DNA of 64,000 nt from Taibaiella sp. (GCA_019638495.1 JAHBTQ010000002.1:930001-994000), one strand, 5' to 3'. Positions 1 to 9,666 are shown, numbered from the stretch's first letter. The notes: generated by a model not told the origin, from the letters alone. Numbers and translations are program-made.

Positions 1-2337
1 CCGAAGCTCACCAAGGGTATTGTGAAGCGCGGTGTCACCGAACTGGTGACTCCCGGCGTGGCTACCAGCGACAAACTGCTGGAAAATCGCACGAACAACT
101 TCCTCGCCGTTCTGCACCTTGCAGACCCGATTTGCGGCATAGCGTTCCTGGATATTACCACCGGCGAATTCTATACCGCAGAGGGCAATACCGAATACAT
201 GGACAAGCTCATGCAGAGCTTTCAGCCGTCTGAGGTGATCCTGTCTAAATCGCAGATGAAGCGATTCAGGGAGCAGTTTGACACACGGGTCTACACTTTC
301 CAGCTTGACGAATGGGTGTTTCGTGAACAATATACTTACGACCTTCTGCTGCAGCACTTCCAGACACAATCGCTAAAGGGATATGGTGTTGAAGACATGA
401 AAGCGGCAACAGTAGCCTGTGGAGTGGCCATTCACTACCTGCGGGATACGGAGCATGCGAACCTGCAGCACATCAACTCCCTGCAGCGCATCACCGCCAC
501 CGACTTCCTGTGGATGGACAGGTTCACCATCCGAAACCTGGAGCTGGTGCACAGTGCTTATGAGCAGGGGGCCAACCTCTTGCAGGCCATAGACCATACA
601 CATACACCCATGGGCGCCCGCCTCATGAAGCGCTGGATGATATTCCCGCTATATGACCTGGCCCGCATCGAGCAGCGGCTCGATCTTGTGAGCCACTTCC
701 TGCTGGATCAGGACCTGAATCATGCGCTCACAGCGCTGGTAAAACAGACTGGCGACGTAGAAAGACTGGTAGGCAAAATACCATTGAAAAAGGCCAACCC
801 GAGAGAGGTATTGCAACTGGCAAAGAGCATGCAACACATGCAGCAGGCACGCGAGCTCTGTGTGCAGTCTGGCAACGAAGCCCTACGCACGCTGGCCAAC
901 CCTATGCAACCGCTGGCGGAGCTACGGGAGCGAATAATGGCTACAATAGCCGACGATGCGCCTGCACTGGCAGCAAAAGGCGGTATGATACGCGAAGGCG
1001 TATCGGCAGAACTGGACCAATTGCGCCTCATATCACGGAGCGGAAAAGACTACCTGTTACAGATTCAGCAAACGGAAGCGCAGCGCACGGGCATATCGTC
1101 TTTGAAGGTTTCTTATAACAATGTGTTTGGTTACTACCTCGAAGTAACCCATACCCACAAGGACAAAGTGCCGCCGGAATGGATACGCAAGCAAACACTG
1201 GCCAACGCTGAACGATACATAACTCCCGAGCTGAAGGAATATGAAGAAAAAATACTAGGCGCAGAGGATAAGATACTGCAGATAGAACTGGACCTGTACC
1301 AGCAACTGCTGGCAGCTATAGAACCCTATATCGCAGCCATCCAGCAGAATGCCAACATCACTGCGCAACTGGATTGCCTGCTCTGCTTTGCACACAATGC
1401 AAGGCAGTATAACTATCATCGTCCGCAAGTGGTTACAGACCCCGTTATTGACATAAAGGAAGGGCGGCATCCTGTAATAGAGCAGCGCCTGCCGCCCGGG
1501 GAGGGCTACATAACCAACGATATAAGGCTGGATAAGGAAGACCAGCAGGCCATAATCCTTACCGGCCCCAACATGAGCGGTAAGAGCGCCCTGCTGCGCC
1601 AAACGGCCATCATTACGCTTATGGCCCATATGGGCAGTTTTGTGCCGGCATCATCGGCGGTCATTGGTCTTACTGATAAGATCTTTACCCGTGTAGGTGC
1701 CTCTGACAACCTGGGCGGCGGCGAGAGTACGTTTATGGTCGAGATGAATGAAACTGCCAGTATTATCAACAACCTTAGCGAGCGCAGCCTTGTACTATTG
1801 GATGAGATAGGCCGCGGCACAAGCACATACGATGGCATTTCGCTGGCTTGGAGCATTGTGGAATACCTGCACAATAGCAGCAATCGACCCAAGACACTCT
1901 TTGCTACCCACTACCACGAAATAAATGAGCTTGAGAAGCATCTGCCGCGTGTAAAAAACTACCATATAACGCACAAAGAAACAGGCAACAAAGTTATATT
2001 CCTGCGCAAACTGGCACCCGGTGGCAGCAGGCACAGCTTCGGTATACAGGTGGCACGCATGGCAGGCATGCCCCCAAAACTGCTGGACCGGGCAAATGAA
2101 ATACTAGCCCAGCTGGAGGAAAAGCATGCAGGCGCAGGAGGCGAATCCATACAACAAAAGGTGAAAAACATAAAGCCACTGCCAAACTATCAGCTTAACA
2201 TCTTTGACGGCGTGACCGACGATATTCGCCGCATCCAGCAGTTACTGGAGGAAACAGACATCAACACCCTTACCCCCGTGCAGGCGCTGATGAAACTGAA
2301 TGAGATGAAGGAAATAGTAAAGCAGTATGCTAAATAG
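1..2337 (+). CDS. mutS: DNA mismatch repair protein MutS (5' end cut by the window)
   Basis: MutS recognises base mismatches and small loops in DNA and recruits MutL for repair. The reading frame is open from base 1; the first in-frame start-like codon, a GTG at 22, lies inside the connector domain, so the true start and the mismatch-reading N-terminal domain (about 100 residues) lie upstream. Visible are the connector, the long lever and clamp region, and the C-terminal ABC-type ATPase: Walker A GPNMSGKSALL (nt 1564-1596), the Walker B stretch LVLLDEIGRGTSTYDG (nt 1789-1836) and the following FATHYHE histidine switch. GPNMSGKS instead of GPNMGGKS is a variant I associate with Bacteroidota MutS. 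The gene ends normally with TAG. A methyltransferase follows 46 nt downstream on the same strand. The identification is certain; only the N-terminus is missing, because of the window edge. Confidence 0.97.
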   Translation, partial: PKLTKGIVKRGVTELVTPGVATSDKLLENRTNNFLAVLHLADPICGIAFLDITTGEFYTAEGNTEYMDKLMQSFQPSEVILSKSQMKRFREQFDTRVYTFQLDEWVFREQYTYDLLLQHFQTQSLKGYGVEDMKAATVACGVAIHYLRDTEHANLQHINSLQRITATDFLWMDRFTIRNLELVHSAYEQGANLLQAIDHTHTPMGARLMKRWMIFPLYDLARIEQRLDLVSHFLLDQDLNHALTALVKQTGDVERLVGKIPLKKANPREVLQLAKSMQHMQQARELCVQSGNEALRTLANPMQPLAELRERIMATIADDAPALAAKGGMIREGVSAELDQLRLISRSGKDYLLQIQQTEAQRTGISSLKVSYNNVFGYYLEVTHTHKDKVPPEWIRKQTLANAERYITPELKEYEEKILGAEDKILQIELDLYQQLLAAIEPYIAAIQQNANITAQLDCLLCFAHNARQYNYHRPQVVTDPVIDIKEGRHPVIEQRLPPGEGYITNDIRLDKEDQQAIILTGPNMSGKSALLRQTAIITLMAHMGSFVPASSAVIGLTDKIFTRVGASDNLGGGESTFMVEMNETASIINNLSERSLVLLDEIGRGTSTYDGISLAWSIVEYLHNSSNRPKTLFATHYHEINELEKHLPRVKNYHITHKETGNKVIFLRKLAPGGSRHSFGIQVARMAGMPPKLLDRANEILAQLEEKHAGAGGESIQQKVKNIKPLPNYQLNIFDGVTDDIRRIQQLLEETDINTLTPVQALMKLNEMKEIVKQYAK

Positions 2338-2383
2338 GGCTTAAAAAGGAGTATCATTAACTTTACGACAAACTTGAACATTG

Positions 2384-3250
2384 ATGGCTTCTACCCTCCC
2401 GGCCGAATTTGATGCAGGCATTTACAGAGAACTCCACCCGGACCTAAGGGCAGCAGGATTTGATGATGCGGGAATGCAAAACCATTACGTCAGGCACGGA
2501 CTGAATGAAGGGCGAGCATGTAGCACCATCAGGAACCGTGCCGACTTCCTGGCCTTGATACCGGCGGCAGCCACTATTCTGGAGATATGCCCGGGCCTTT
2601 GCCCCACCCTGAGACTGCAAAATGTTAAGTATTACGACACTGAAAGCCGTACGTCCCTGGTGGAGCAGGCAACTCAATTACATGTGCAGACGAGCACCAT
2701 TCCGGAAATAGACTTCGTCTCAGAAACCGATGACTTGGGCGTGGTCAACGAAAAATTCGAGGCATTGCTGAGCGTTCATAACCTTTCCAGGCACGCAAAC
2801 CTCATTTCGCACTTGCAGCAATGTGAGAAACTGCTGAAACCCGGCGGTCGGCTGTTCTGCGTTGTACCCGACAAGCGCTACACCCAGGATCATTTTAACC
2901 CGGAAACTTCATTAACAACGCTACTTGCACGCTATAAAGAAAAAGACAACAGCGTACACCTGGAGCACCGCCTTGCATTGGGCACCTCCACCCATTATGA
3001 CGCCAGCAGGCACTGGGCAGGCAGGCACGGTAACCCCGAAAACATGTTGGAGACAAGGGTAAATGCGGTCTGGGATGGCGAACAGGAGGTGGTGCCGCGT
3101 CACATAAACGCTTCATATTTCACACCGGCAGGCTTCAGTGAAATTTTGAGCAGCCTAAGGACGCTAAAGCTGACAAACCTTGTTATTGAGCGCCTTTACC
3201 CACCGGTTTATGGCAACAACGAGTTTTACGTCGTCCTTGCCGCCGGATAG
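2384..3250 (+). CDS. Class I SAM-dependent methyltransferase
   Basis: The C-terminal two thirds look like a class I methyltransferase of the Methyltransf_11 kind: a poor motif I region, then FEALLSVHNLSRHANLISHL and LLKPGGRLFCVVPDK, the motif typical after the SAM-binding core. The first 50 residues (YRELHPDLRAAGF, then HYVRHGLNEGR) match a short segment often found at the ends of glycan-modifying transferases. The substrate is unknown; modification of a cell-surface glycan is my inference from that N-terminal segment. ATG at 2384 is chosen over the TTG three bases before it. There is no convincing ribosome-binding site (an AAAAGGAG lies 34 nt upstream, too far). It follows mutS by 46 nt and may be cotranscribed. 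Confidence 0.75.
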   Translation: MASTLPAEFDAGIYRELHPDLRAAGFDDAGMQNHYVRHGLNEGRACSTIRNRADFLALIPAAATILEICPGLCPTLRLQNVKYYDTESRTSLVEQATQLHVQTSTIPEIDFVSETDDLGVVNEKFEALLSVHNLSRHANLISHLQQCEKLLKPGGRLFCVVPDKRYTQDHFNPETSLTTLLARYKEKDNSVHLEHRLALGTSTHYDASRHWAGRHGNPENMLETRVNAVWDGEQEVVPRHINASYFTPAGFSEILSSLRTLKLTNLVIERLYPPVYGNNEFYVVLAAG

Positions 3251-3292
3251 AACAAGCGTGGCATCTACATTTACACTTCCATACATTGCTGT

Positions 3293-3300
3293 TATATTTG
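3293..3300 (+). promoter_or_regulatory. -7 promoter box for the PagL-like gene
   Basis: TATATTTG matches the Bacteroidota -7 consensus TAnnTTTG and ends 9 nt before the ATG at 3310. No clear TTTG -33 element is seen at the right distance. Transcription would begin almost at the start codon. Confidence 0.5.
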
Positions 3301-3309
3301 TGCACTCCT

Positions 3310-4440
3310 ATGCCGGCACGGAAATTCCTCTTGCTAACCCTTACTGTCGTCTTCTCATGGGCATGTACCGCCCAGGACACAAGCAGGCACGCCGGCTTCT
3401 GCTTTGACGTAAACGTCTTTGCAGGAAAAGTTATCAAACACACTCCAAAATTCAGATTGCCGTTACCTGACTTATCTACGGGGATTGATGTAAACCTGCA
3501 GTGGCGCAAGTATGGCCGCAAAGAATGGGAGCAGCGACGCCGCTACCCGATCGTTGGCATAGGAATTACTTATACAAACTACGGTATAGATTCAGTGTAC
3601 GGGCGAGTTCTCAGCATCTACCCCAACATTGAGATTCCCCTCATTACAGGCCATCGCCTCAACTGGACTGCACGAATAGGCGACGGTGCCGGCTTTACCA
3701 CCCGGCACTATTCACGCCTCGGCTACCTGGACACCCTGAACAATGCCATCAGCAGTACACTGAATGATTATGCGTCTTTCATGACGGACATTCGGTATAA
3801 CATTAACACCCATTGGCAGGTACAGGCGGGACTCAATTTTTCACACATTTCCAATGCCTCTTTTCGCCAACCCAACCTGGGTATTAATATGGCAGGCGGA
3901 CACATAGGCGTGAAGTACTATCCGGTTTCATCTGAACCTAAACGCATTCACCGGGAGCTAAAGCCGTTGAAAAACAGGTGGCTCGGCCAGTTCCGCACTA
4001 CCATCGCTGCCAATGAATCTAACGCGCCATTGGGCCCCACCTACCCCATTTATATAGCAACGGCCTATGTAAGCAAACGATGGATCAGCAAAAACAAGGT
4101 TTTCCTGGGAGCAGATTACTCCTACCACGAGCAGATTTTCGCATACCTTAGGAATAATTCATTTGTGCCACCCGGTACCGAACGTAAGGAGGCTACAAAA
4201 ATTGCCGTTATCGGGGGCAATGAATTCCTGTTAGGTCGGATAGGCGTAGTGCTACAGGTGGGATATTATGTGCACCAGGCATACCAATCTCAAAGCAAAT
4301 ACTACCAGAAACTGGGTGGCAACTTCTACGTGGTGCAGCGCGAAAAAGGACCGATTAAAGAAGCCTATCTATGTGCCTTTCTAAAGACACACACCTCCAC
4401 TGCTGAGTGGGCCGAAGTTGGATTTGGCATGAGTTTCTAG
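3310..4440 (+). CDS. Acyloxyacyl hydrolase, PagL-like outer membrane lipid A deacylase
   Basis: This is an outer-membrane beta-barrel protein with an N-terminal signal peptide (MPARKFLLLTLTVVFSWA) and alternating strand-like segments to the end. The central segment NFSHISNASFRQPNLGIN resembles the catalytic His-x-Ser stretch of PagL, which removes the 3-O-acyl chain of lipid A; Bacteroidota relatives are annotated as acyloxyacyl hydrolases. The protein (376 residues) is longer than classical PagL, with a second barrel-like half after it. I chose ATG 3310 because it places the signal peptide at the N-terminus; an upstream TTG at 3286 overlaps the promoter box. Its stop shares the CTAG at 4437-4440 with the stop of the convergent GT39 gene. 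The family is fairly secure, the lipid A substrate is inferred. Confidence 0.7.
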   Translation: MPARKFLLLTLTVVFSWACTAQDTSRHAGFCFDVNVFAGKVIKHTPKFRLPLPDLSTGIDVNLQWRKYGRKEWEQRRRYPIVGIGITYTNYGIDSVYGRVLSIYPNIEIPLITGHRLNWTARIGDGAGFTTRHYSRLGYLDTLNNAISSTLNDYASFMTDIRYNINTHWQVQAGLNFSHISNASFRQPNLGINMAGGHIGVKYYPVSSEPKRIHRELKPLKNRWLGQFRTTIAANESNAPLGPTYPIYIATAYVSKRWISKNKVFLGADYSYHEQIFAYLRNNSFVPPGTERKEATKIAVIGGNEFLLGRIGVVLQVGYYVHQAYQSQSKYYQKLGGNFYVVQREKGPIKEAYLCAFLKTHTSTAEWAEVGFGMSF

Positions 4441-5906
4441 TAGTCTCTCAGGCTGTAAATCCTAAGGTTCTCCTGTTGTAGTATAAGGCCCTTCAGGTGC
4501 GCTCTCACTGCCGGGTCGTCTGGCAAATTATCGGTAGCGTATAAATAACGGGCTCCCTGCCTTATGTAGGTTAGGAGTTTCGCTTCGTCCAGACCGTGAT
4601 AATCGTAAGTCCACCCGACCCTGTCTGCGTAGTAAAGCAATACCATGTCAGACTGGTCTGCACCAATGACACAGAGGGCATTGTCTGGTGTGGCACTTAT
4701 GATAATATCCTTATAGTCGTAGAACACGCGTGCAAAACCTGTATCTGTCTTTACGTCCCAACGCGAGTAACAACGAACGAACGCCGTAACCGGCATCAAA
4801 AGAAGGCAAGATACCGCAGTAACCCAAAGCCACCGTTTTGGAAAATGGGATAGGCTCCATTTTATCCCTACACCCACAATTAAAAAAAGAAGCGGCAGGA
4901 ACGGCAAGAGATAATAATCGTGCACAGTATCAATAGCAGCCATTTCATATAGATAGTATGCTATCAACACCAACAACAAAATACCGAACGGCGATCTTAT
5001 CCAATTTTTAAGTGCCCCTTGCTTTATCAATGCCCAGAATCCTACCAGGAAAAATGGTAATGCTGCATAGTTAATTAGCAGTTCGGGCAGCACGGATATT
5101 ATCGTGCCTTGAAGAATATATGTAAGCTCCCACAATGTCTTACCCGCTCCTAATACGCCGGAAATCACCTCTAGTTGCCCCCAGGTATTGACCACAGCAG
5201 TGTACCAGAACAAAGCAGGCAACAAAGAAAAACCCACAGCAAACCCGGCATATAATAACACCCTCGCATTCAACTGTCCACTTAAAAATTGAATAATGAG
5301 CCAGCTTACAGGAAACGCCATGAACATGACGTAAGGCAGTTTTACAAGCGCAGAAACTCCCAAAAGAAACGTGCTGACGATCAATATGTGCATTCTACGC
5401 GACCTGGTGTATGACAAAAATGCAGCTATGCCCCATATTGATAAGCATAAAGCAAAATTGTCCGGCATCGGGTTAACCGTGTAGTAGTGAAATACGGGGG
5501 AGAAACAAAAAGCCCAAGCCGTTGCGGCACCATAAAGTTTGTCATTGAGCACACGAGCCGAAATGAAAAACATACCGTAAACAGAGAGCATCCCAAGACC
5601 GAATGACAGCAGCCTGCTGATGACAACATGAGGTCCAAATATCTTGAAAGCCAGGGCAAACAGCCATTGCATTAGTGGAAATTCCTGCAATAGCAATCTA
5701 TTCGGATATGCCATGTTGTTGCACCGTGGATGCAAGATATTGAAATCACCGTTGTAGAAATTATTTATTACCTGCTGCGTTTTACATTGGCGCCAAACGT
5801 GAATGCCAACCAGATCTAGATCAAAAACATACCAATGAAGTGCAAGCGACACCAGCGGGATCGCCATGAGTACCAAACGAAAATCTGGTCTCCGGTCATT
5901 GATCAT
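4437..5906 (-). CDS. GT39-family membrane glycosyltransferase (ArnT/PMT-like)
   Basis: A polytopic inner-membrane protein of 489 residues with about ten hydrophobic helices. The early periplasmic-loop segment DLDLVGIHVWRQ and the overall layout fit glycosyltransferase family 39, which moves a sugar from a polyprenyl-phosphate donor onto a lipid or protein; ArnT, which adds aminoarabinose to lipid A, belongs to this superfamily. The donor and acceptor cannot be read from the sequence. ATG 5906 is chosen because it overlaps the TGA of the upstream PAP2 gene as ATGA (5903-5906), the usual sign of coupled translation; a longer reading from 5954 would overlap by 52 nt. It is the last gene of a three-gene operon with PAP2 and an LptF/G-like permease, and ends tail-to-tail with the PagL-like gene. 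Confidence 0.78.
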   Translation of the reverse strand: MINDRRPDFRLVLMAIPLVSLALHWYVFDLDLVGIHVWRQCKTQQVINNFYNGDFNILHPRCNNMAYPNRLLLQEFPLMQWLFALAFKIFGPHVVISRLLSFGLGMLSVYGMFFISARVLNDKLYGAATAWAFCFSPVFHYYTVNPMPDNFALCLSIWGIAAFLSYTRSRRMHILIVSTFLLGVSALVKLPYVMFMAFPVSWLIIQFLSGQLNARVLLYAGFAVGFSLLPALFWYTAVVNTWGQLEVISGVLGAGKTLWELTYILQGTIISVLPELLINYAALPFFLVGFWALIKQGALKNWIRSPFGILLLVLIAYYLYEMAAIDTVHDYYLLPFLPLLFLIVGVGIKWSLSHFPKRWLWVTAVSCLLLMPVTAFVRCYSRWDVKTDTGFARVFYDYKDIIISATPDNALCVIGADQSDMVLLYYADRVGWTYDYHGLDEAKLLTYIRQGARYLYATDNLPDDPAVRAHLKGLILQQENLRIYSLRDY

Positions 5907-6550
5907 TCGCGGAGGCCGTTTTCGAACCTTGGATGAATGTATCTGTGCATCCACTCATATGCCACAATAGTAAAGAAAACGCCTACAATGCTGCCCGCAT
6001 AAACGTCTTCGAAGAAGTGGGCAGTAAGGTACACCCGCGAGTAGCCTACAGCTAGCGCAATGACAAAAAACAGTGCGCCAACTGCCCTGAATCGCTGCGG
6101 AAGAATTATAGAAAGGAAGCAAAACAAGCTGAAAGCCCCTTCTGTATGGCCAGAGGGAAAGCTGTTTTCAAACATCCTGTCCCAATGTGGTAATATGTGC
6201 ACCCAGTTAGTGCCTTCATAGTAGTGCATGGGACGTGGCTTGGCAAAAAGCACCTTCATTGTATGCAGGGCTATCATCGGAATAATGCTGCAAGCCACCG
6301 CATATGCCAGGTACCACCGGTGGCGGTAACGCTCACTAATCAAGGGTATCATCAACACCGGCACAATGAACTGAGCTGTGCCCATATAAGTGGTGTAATA
6401 CATGATCGTGTTCATCAGGTCTGAGTAATTGCCGTTGATGTACACAAACAGGAAAGTCTTGCCAAAAATAAAATGGAGCGCCACTCCTACCACCACCCAG
6501 GCCATGAACGGCACCAGGAACCAGATATTATATGGACGGGGAAATCTCAC
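5903..6550 (-). CDS. PAP2-family membrane phosphatase
   Basis: An integral membrane phosphatase of the PAP2 superfamily, 215 residues with about six helices. All three family motifs are present: KVLFAKPRP (KxxxxxxRP), FPSGHTEG (PSGH with the catalytic histidine) and SRVYLTAHFFED (SRxxxxxHxxxD). Members remove phosphate from undecaprenyl diphosphate, phosphatidylglycerol phosphate or lipid A (LpxE/LpxT type). The neighbours (LptF/G-like permease before, GT39 transferase after, PagL-like enzyme beyond) favour a lipid A or lipid-carrier substrate, but this is inference. GTG 6550 is chosen as start because it overlaps the preceding TGA as GTGA (6547-6550); the longer frame from 6619 would overlap the permease gene by 73 nt. 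Confidence 0.85.
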   Translation of the reverse strand: MRFPRPYNIWFLVPFMAWVVVGVALHFIFGKTFLFVYINGNYSDLMNTIMYYTTYMGTAQFIVPVLMIPLISERYRHRWYLAYAVACSIIPMIALHTMKVLFAKPRPMHYYEGTNWVHILPHWDRMFENSFPSGHTEGAFSLFCFLSIILPQRFRAVGALFFVIALAVGYSRVYLTAHFFEDVYAGSIVGVFFTIVAYEWMHRYIHPRFENGLRE

Positions 6551-8016
6551 GCCGGCTTCTTCTTTAAAACTGATTTCGGTAACATGGCCACCAGCGATTT
6601 TGCAGCCCGTGTGTACCATTCTTTCGTGAAAATACGTGAATCATTTCGGGCTTTTGCTATGAGCCATAGCGCCAATGGCAACAATATTATCGTAGACATC
6701 CACATGCCCATCCATGGTTTCACTGCTTCAGATTTAGCCAGCTTCTCACCCGATATATTCAGAATGTGGAAGATGACAAAAAACGTCACAGCAACAACGA
6801 GCGGCATGCCCAGGCCTCCCTTGCGAATAATGGCCCCAAGCGGCGCCCCTATCAGGAAGAGTAGCAGACAGGCAAATGACAAGGTGAACTTACGGTGAAG
6901 CTCGATCTCATACTTCATCCAGTTTTCTGTTTGCAATCGGCTATCCAGTGCCATTACATCTACCAGCGACTTAAAGTTGCGGACATTGTTGGTCAACTGT
7001 TGCACCATTGCCTTTTGCGACGCTTCCGGAACAAGCTCTCTGAAAGAGGTATCATACCTGCGTTCGCCAGGCACTGTTGCTTTGGAAGCAAGGGCCGCAA
7101 CCACTGCATCTTTGGGCTTTCCCTGGGTTTCCAATACTACATACTGAGCTACATAGGTTTGAAGGGTGCCGGCAGACCGTTCCTTTTGCTTCTTCAGGCT
7201 GTCTATGGCAACCGTGAGCTGAGAAACGTTCATCATCTGGTTTGCATTACGGAAACCTTCTTCGCTAGACCGCGTGAATTTCATGCCGGAGAGGTCAAAA
7301 TCCTTGTCCCATTCATCAAAGTGCATGCGCACCTGCGTATAGTCGTGCGAGCCGTTTTTGTAACCCTCATGATATTGCCAACCATCGCGCAGCTTAAAGA
7401 TGAGTGATTGTTTGTCGGGAGATGGTACAATTTCTCCCTCCTTTGCCATTACCACCTTGTTGTTGCCCATCATGTCTGAATGGTCATAGATGAGCACGTC
7501 AGTGATTTTTTTTCCGTCCTTATCCATGCTACCCACCCTGATTGAATAGCCCTGCAAGTCATTATTAAACTGGGAAGGGCGTATGATCATAGCCGGCTTT
7601 TTGTTCCTCAGGTCATAGAGAAGCGAAAGGGCTTTGAGGTTGGCTACCGGCATCACATTATTGGCAAAAACGAACGCCAATCCCGACATTATGATGATCA
7701 GGATCACCAACGGCTTCATAAACCTTAGAAGAGAGATGCCCGATGACTTAATGGCAACCAGCTCAAAATTCTCGCCAAGGTTGCCAAAAGTCATAATTGA
7801 GGATAGCAGTATCGCCAATGGCAAAGCAAGCTGCACAAGAACAGCAGCCATGTAAACGAGTAGCTCTATAAGAAGAAATACACCGACTCCCTTGCCAATA
7901 AGTTCATCCATGTATAACCAGAAGAACTGCATTACAAGCACAAAAAGCGCCACGAAAAACGTGACGACAAATGGCCCTATGAAGCTGCGTATGAGCAGCA
8001 CATCCAGTTTCTTCAT
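6547..8016 (-). CDS. LptF/LptG-family permease (YjgP/YjgQ)
   Basis: Members form the membrane part of the LptB2FG transporter, which extracts lipopolysaccharide from the inner membrane and passes it to the LptC/A/D bridge. The layout is typical: the start MKKLDVLLIRSFIGPFVVTF, three N-terminal helices with LALPLAILLSSIMTFGNL, a conserved segment GENFELVAIKSSGISLLRF that contacts LptB, a large periplasmic beta domain (about residues 130-340) and three C-terminal helices. The periplasmic part is longer than in E. coli (489 residues against about 360), with a SLKKQKE-rich insertion, as often in Bacteroidota. ATG 8016 is chosen over an upstream TTG. It is the first gene of the operon with PAP2 and GT39. 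LptF and LptG cannot be told apart here. Confidence 0.88.
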   Translation of the reverse strand: MKKLDVLLIRSFIGPFVVTFFVALFVLVMQFFWLYMDELIGKGVGVFLLIELLVYMAAVLVQLALPLAILLSSIMTFGNLGENFELVAIKSSGISLLRFMKPLVILIIIMSGLAFVFANNVMPVANLKALSLLYDLRNKKPAMIIRPSQFNNDLQGYSIRVGSMDKDGKKITDVLIYDHSDMMGNNKVVMAKEGEIVPSPDKQSLIFKLRDGWQYHEGYKNGSHDYTQVRMHFDEWDKDFDLSGMKFTRSSEEGFRNANQMMNVSQLTVAIDSLKKQKERSAGTLQTYVAQYVVLETQGKPKDAVVAALASKATVPGERRYDTSFRELVPEASQKAMVQQLTNNVRNFKSLVDVMALDSRLQTENWMKYEIELHRKFTLSFACLLLFLIGAPLGAIIRKGGLGMPLVVAVTFFVIFHILNISGEKLAKSEAVKPWMGMWMSTIILLPLALWLIAKARNDSRIFTKEWYTRAAKSLVAMLPKSVLKKKPA

Positions 8017-8152
8017 TACCCGGTTACCATGCAAACCTACATAAAACGAAGCCCCGAAGGAAGTTGGTTTGGCGATACTTAACGTTTCATTCTAAAAGAA
8101 AAAGCCTGCATCGATAGAAGCAAGCTTTTCAAGATTCATATAGTCATTACCA

Positions 8153-8539
8153 TTAGGCAGCCCCTATCCGGTGTTTCAGGTCGTGCACCTGCGAGTTCCA
8201 AAGCCTTTCCTGGTCCTTGATGTCCGATTTGTCGGCAAAATCAGTGATCCTCAGTATTGTTTCGTTGGTTACCGGACTCTGCTCTATACTAAATTCAAAG
8301 AATTCATCTTTACCATAGTGATCCCACTGGTAACGTATAAATTCATTTTCTACATGTTCTATCATGTGCGCTGTATCCGTAGCCCCGTTCCATGTAAAAA
8401 AATAGGCGCTGTCACGCTGATCTACCTTATCAGCAAACCATTCCTGCAGCCCCACGGGTGTGGAAAGGAATTCATAAAGTATCGCGGGTGAGCATCTTAT
8501 CGGAAACTCTACAGAGTACATTACTTTCTTCTTACTCAT
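8153..8539 (-). CDS. START-like domain protein (SRPBCC fold)
   Basis: A 128-residue single-domain protein resembling the AHSA1/START-like group of the SRPBCC superfamily, a helix-grip fold with a hydrophobic pocket. Visible signs are the N-terminal strand and helix VEFPIRCSPAILYEFLSTP, the following GLQEWFADKV and the C-terminal amphipathic helix after NETILRITDFAD. Proteins of this size and sequence type are widespread in Bacteroidota as an uncharacterised START-like family; ligand and role are unknown. There is no signal peptide, so it is cytoplasmic. It is probably a single-gene unit, divergent from rpoD with about 250 nt between the two starts. The 8017-8152 gap downstream, before the permease gene, holds nothing recognisable. 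Confidence 0.75.
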   Translation of the reverse strand: MSKKKVMYSVEFPIRCSPAILYEFLSTPVGLQEWFADKVDQRDSAYFFTWNGATDTAHMIEHVENEFIRYQWDHYGKDEFFEFSIEQSPVTNETILRITDFADKSDIKDQERLWNSQVHDLKHRIGAA

Positions 8540-8687
8540 TGTCAGACTGTTCTTCTATTATCCAGTTCAGGTGCAATAATAAAAAAATGCGGTTACAAAC
8601 AAAATTAATTTGGACTTTTTCAGTGCGCATTTACGTCAGAGTTGGCCAATTTCATAGTGAAATCGTGTTAATGCAATCCTAATTTTT

Positions 8688-8719
8688 TTTGGGTTGCATT
8701 ACTCAGAACCTTAGCTTTG
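8688..8719 (+). promoter_or_regulatory. rpoD promoter, full Bacteroidota consensus
   Basis: TTTG at 8688-8691 and TAGCTTTG at 8712-8719 are separated by 20 nt, a perfect match to the Bacteroidota housekeeping promoter. Transcription should start near 8723, giving a leader of about 68 nt before the rpoD ATG at 8791. The AT-rich stretch 8580-8690 upstream may act as an UP-like region. Confidence 0.75.
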
Positions 8720-8790
8720 TAAGATAATCAGTTTTCATTGGTATTATTAGTTGTGAGTTAAACGTTCACCCCCCACTCAATTCTTAGCCT

Positions 8791-9666
8791 ATGTCAATGC
8801 GTCAACTAAAAATCACAAAATCAATTACCAATCGAGAGAGTCAGTCACTTGAGAAGTATCTCCAGGAGATTGGTAAGGTAGATTTGATTACCCCTGAAGA
8901 GGAAGTGCAACTTGCCATCCGGATCAAACAGGGCGACCAGTATGCACTGGAGAAGTTAACCAAGGCCAACCTCCGTTTCGTGGTTTCGGTGGCCAAGCAG
9001 TACCAGAACCAGGGCCTTTCGCTAAGCGATCTTATTAATGAAGGAAACCTTGGCCTGATAAAGGCAGCTCAGCGTTTCGACGAAACCCGTGGCTTCAAAT
9101 TCATTTCCTATGCCGTATGGTGGATTCGCCAGTCTATTTTGCAGGCACTTGCCGAGCAGTCACGTATCGTAAGGCTGCCGCTCAATAAGGTGGGCCTAAG
9201 TAACAAGATCAGCAAGGCCTACTCTCAACTGGAACAGGAGTATGAGCGCGAACCAAGCACGGAAGAACTGGCAGAACTGCTGGATATAGGTACCGAAGAG
9301 GTGGAAACAACGCTTGGCGTAGCCGCTCGTCACGTATCTGTGGACGCACCATTCGTAGACAGTGAGGACAATACGCTGCTGGACATTCTGGAGAATCCAA
9401 ATTCTGAAGCTGCAGACTCTGAGCTTTACCATAACGAATCGCTACGCTGCGAGATAGATCGCTCCCTGAGTACGCTCACAGACCGCCAGCGCGACGTAAT
9501 TAAACTCTACTTTGGAATAGGCGTGCCTAACCCAATGAGCCTTGAGGACATTGGCGAGAAATTTTCCCTTACCCGCGAACGCGTACGCCAGATAAAGGAT
9601 AAGGCAATAACCAAGCTGCGCACTGCCAGCAGGTGCCAATTACTGAAGACTTACCTAGGCAACTAG
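8791..9666 (+). CDS. rpoD: Primary RNA polymerase sigma factor RpoD (SigA)
   Basis: The housekeeping sigma factor that directs RNA polymerase to TTTG/TAnnTTTG promoters. At 291 residues it is the short form typical of Bacteroidota, without the acidic N-terminal region 1.1. Region 1.2 ([20 protein letters not shown]), region 2 ([19 protein letters not shown], then [15 protein letters not shown], the -10 recognition and melting part), region 3 and region 4 with the C-terminal helix-turn-helix ([18 protein letters not shown]) follow in order. The start [18 protein letters not shown] fits the family; ATG 8797, two codons later, is equally possible and is the start used by many relatives. It is a monocistronic gene with its own consensus promoter and a terminator directly behind it. 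Confidence 0.97.
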   Translation: MSMRQLKITKSITNRESQSLEKYLQEIGKVDLITPEEEVQLAIRIKQGDQYALEKLTKANLRFVVSVAKQYQNQGLSLSDLINEGNLGLIKAAQRFDETRGFKFISYAVWWIRQSILQALAEQSRIVRLPLNKVGLSNKISKAYSQLEQEYEREPSTEELAELLDIGTEEVETTLGVAARHVSVDAPFVDSEDNTLLDILENPNSEAADSELYHNESLRCEIDRSLSTLTDRQRDVIKLYFGIGVPNPMSLEDIGEKFSLTRERVRQIKDKAITKLRTASRCQLLKTYLGN

